In this document: piece after piece, positions 14,374-15,524 of the stretch
Numbering within the stretch: the first letter of the stretch is position 1
Layout of the letters: each line of letters starts with the position of its first letter
From: Acidimicrobiia bacterium UBA4744
GTDB taxonomy: Bacteria > Actinomycetota > Acidimicrobiia > Spongiisociales > UBA4744
DNA: 15,524 nucleotides
Assembly: GCA_002403855.1 (NCBI GenBank)
Contig: DHIO01000003.1
Location: 1-15,524 of the forward strand
Direction: 5' to 3'
Position numbers and translations under genes: made by a program
Notes under the pieces: generated by a model
Database searches by the model: none
Seen by the model: the letters and a program-made list of their open reading frames with translations, nothing else
What the model was told of the DNA's origin: nothing

Positions 14374-14413
14374 AGCAGATACCCGGCGGGGAGGCGCCTC
14401 CGCCGGGTCTGCT
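14374..14413 (+). terminator. Strong hairpin terminator
   Basis: AGCAGA-T-ACCCGGCGG pairs with CCGCCGGGT-TCTGCT, giving about 14 pairs with one bulge around GGAGGCGCCT, followed by GTTTC. It sits 14 nt after the TAG that closes the broken plus-strand gene. It could also serve minus-strand transcripts, since the stem is symmetric. Confidence 0.65.
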
Positions 14414-14522
14414 GTTTCACCCGTTGCGGCCACCCAGCCCCGACGTTTCAGCCGGGCAGCCCCAAGCCACCGCTCCATCTCTGTGGTGCTACCCGGTCCT
14501 CAGTGGGTGAGCCGGGCGCTGC

Positions 14523-15045
14523 TCAGGTTTCGCAGCCGATCTCGTCCTTGTCCCCATCGAACCGGCGTGGGTCGGCTTGCAGCACCTTGAAGTTCCGGTA
14601 GGTGATCTCCCCACAGGTGGTGTGTCCGCCATCAGCGGTTCCAGTCGGGTGAGCCTGATCCGCCGCTGCCCGTTCTTCTGCGGCGCACCGGCCAGTTCCC
14701 ATGCCGCAGCGGCAGGACCGTTGAAAACCACGTCCACGGTCCCGTCGGATTCGATCCTGAGCACGATCAGATGATCAGGGATCTCCACGTCGGCTTGTAC
14801 GGCCACTGAGGTGCGCCGGGTGGCTTTGAACTCCACCGTCCGGCCGTCGGGAGCGACAGCGTCGTAGCCCTCGTGGAGGCGGGCATCAGTTGCAGTCCGA
14901 ACAGTTCGGCGGCGACCACTTCACCGATGGTGCCGACCAGGTGCCCGCCGGGGGTGAACCGCCGTTCTGGTGCGAGCAGTTCGAGGTCTGCGACGGTGCG
15001 GTACAGGTCCCGGACCAGGCTGCTGATCCGCTCTGAGTTGCTCAT
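14523..15045 (-). pseudogene. Frameshifted DUF6998-like gene with Excalibur-like tail
   Basis: From ATG 15045 the frame gives SSLVRDLYRTVADLELLAPE, RRFTPGGHLVGTIGEVVAAE and LFGLQLMPAS, the start of a DUF6998-type domain. Near 14870 one base appears lost. The continuation EGYDAVAPDGRTVEFKATRR with IPDHLIVLRI, VFNGPAAAAWELAG and KNGQRRIRLTRL lies in the next frame. A second shift near 14615 leads to TCGEITYRNFKVLQADP and RRFDGDKDEIGCE, ending at TGA 14525-14523. The last part resembles the Excalibur calcium-binding motif (D-x-D-x-D...CE). DUF6998 proteins have no established role that I know of. The start overlaps the stop of a one-TM small protein (ATGA). If the frameshifts are assembly errors, this is an intact fused protein; otherwise it is a dead gene. 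Confidence 0.6.
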
Positions 15046-15227
15046 TCGCTATCCCCGACCTGTTCCCGGATCCATGCGACCGTGTCGAACCCGGCGGCCT
15101 CCAACCCGGCGGTCACTGCCGCCACGATCACCACAGCGACCGCTGCGATAGCGATGGCTTCCCGGATGCCGCCACCGCCGTGGTTGGACCGCCAGCGGAG
15201 CCGGGTTCGGGTGGTGGGGCCGTCCAT
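15042..15227 (-). CDS. Small single-pass membrane protein, unknown
   Basis: A 61-residue protein. Residues 1-20 are basic and Gly-rich (TRTRLRWRSNHGGGG). Residues 23-46 form a hydrophobic Ala/Val/Ile segment (AIAIAAVAVVIVAAVTAG), and the tail ends in an acidic VGDSE. The positive-inside rule predicts an N-in, C-out single pass. No family is recognised. Its stop overlaps the start of the DUF6998-like gene in ATGA, which supports its being translated and forming a two-gene operon. ATG 15227 has no strong ribosome site. It could be a holin-like or membrane-tether protein by size alone, but nothing specific supports this. Confidence 0.55.
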   Translation of the reverse strand: MDGPTTRTRLRWRSNHGGGGIREAIAIAAVAVVIVAAVTAGLEAAGFDTVAWIREQVGDSE

Positions 15228-15353
15228 GTGAGATCAACGGTAGACCCACACCAGGGCCGGGGTCAGTTCAGTCAGACACTCCAGATCGGCGAACAGGAGG
15301 GTCCGGCAGGGGTCGGGGCAAGGTCGGCGTGGGGGGGCCAGTGGCTGTGATGG

Positions 15354-15524
15354 TCAGTCAGCCCAGAACTCGTCTAGCCCGTACTGGTCGCTAGAAAACG
15401 TCCAGACCTCTGTGGCCTTTCCGTCGCTGACATGGTAGACGTACACGCCTTTGCCGCTGTGACTCTTACCGTTCCGTTCAAACGAGCCTTCGACCAACGC
15501 GACAACGTGGTCGTCGTCTGCGAG
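15354..15524 (-). CDS. NTF2/SnoaL-like (nuclear transport factor 2 family) protein, C-terminal part
   Basis: The last 56 residues of a minus-strand gene that begins beyond the window. The visible strand pattern DDDHVVALVEGSFERNGK, SGKGVYVYHVSDGKATEVW and SSDQYGLDEFW is the typical end of SnoaL-like/ketosteroid isomerase-type cone-fold proteins. The V-x-D-G-K-x-x-E-x-W motif is followed by D-Q-Y-x-x-D-E-F. These small proteins act as isomerases, cyclases, hydrolases or ligand binders; the catalytic residues lie mostly in the missing part. The stop TGA is at 15356-15354. The 126 bp between this gene and the small membrane protein hold nothing clear. Co-transcription with the downstream pair is possible. 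Confidence 0.75.
   Translation of the reverse strand, partial: LADDDHVVALVEGSFERNGKSHSGKGVYVYHVSDGKATEVWTFSSDQYGLDEFWAD

Noticed and set aside
14101..14478. Minus-strand 125-residue frame across the terminator
   Set aside because: It runs through the strong hairpin and antisense to a more protein-like plus-strand frame; no domain seen.

Overview
This GC-rich window looks like the chromosome of a high-GC Gram-positive, most plausibly an actinobacterium near class Acidimicrobiia. The reasons are a cholesterol-oxidase-type GMC oxidoreductase resembling mycobacterial ChoD, a secreted subtilase with Gly-Ala-Ser-Trp repeats, GTG and TTG starts, and archaeal-style lower-glycolysis enzymes in an otherwise bacterial context. 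The taxonomy is inference; there is no rRNA or other firm marker.

Region 1 (1-3690, minus strand) is a tight metabolic operon. It is transcribed as a tartrate/D-malate/isopropylmalate-type beta-decarboxylating dehydrogenase, a type II (archaeal) glyceraldehyde-3-phosphate dehydrogenase, an archaeal-type phosphoglycerate kinase, and a C_GCAxxG_C_C protein cut by the window edge. A putative promoter with a palindrome in its spacer lies upstream.

Region 2 (3931-6916) holds a small DUF4190 membrane protein (minus), a ChoD-like GMC oxidoreductase and a tandem-domain universal stress protein (both plus).

Region 3 (6949-9000) is a module of a MarR regulator and a divergent pirin, followed by a broken VOC/glyoxalase gene that once overlapped the pirin stop codon. 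A perfect 18-bp inverted repeat lies between the two promoters. A diverged 90-bp direct repeat flanks the module, and its left copy continues from a degenerate tRNA 5' half, so the module looks inserted or transposed.

Region 4 (9194-11189) has a secreted S8 protease whose C-terminus is 19 consecutive pentapeptides with tryptophan phased every five residues, then a terminator-like hairpin and a tRNA with anticodon CAT.

Region 5 (11190-15524) is accessory and partly decayed. It has a structured non-coding stretch, a short tyrosine recombinase lacking the arm/core-binding domain, a membrane-anchored serine hydrolase (minus), a broken unknown gene followed by a strong hairpin, a frameshifted DUF6998-like gene with an Excalibur-like tail, a coupled one-TM small protein, and the C-terminus of an NTF2/SnoaL-like protein. 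A recombinase beside a tRNA with decaying cargo suggests an old integrated element, but no second attachment site is visible.
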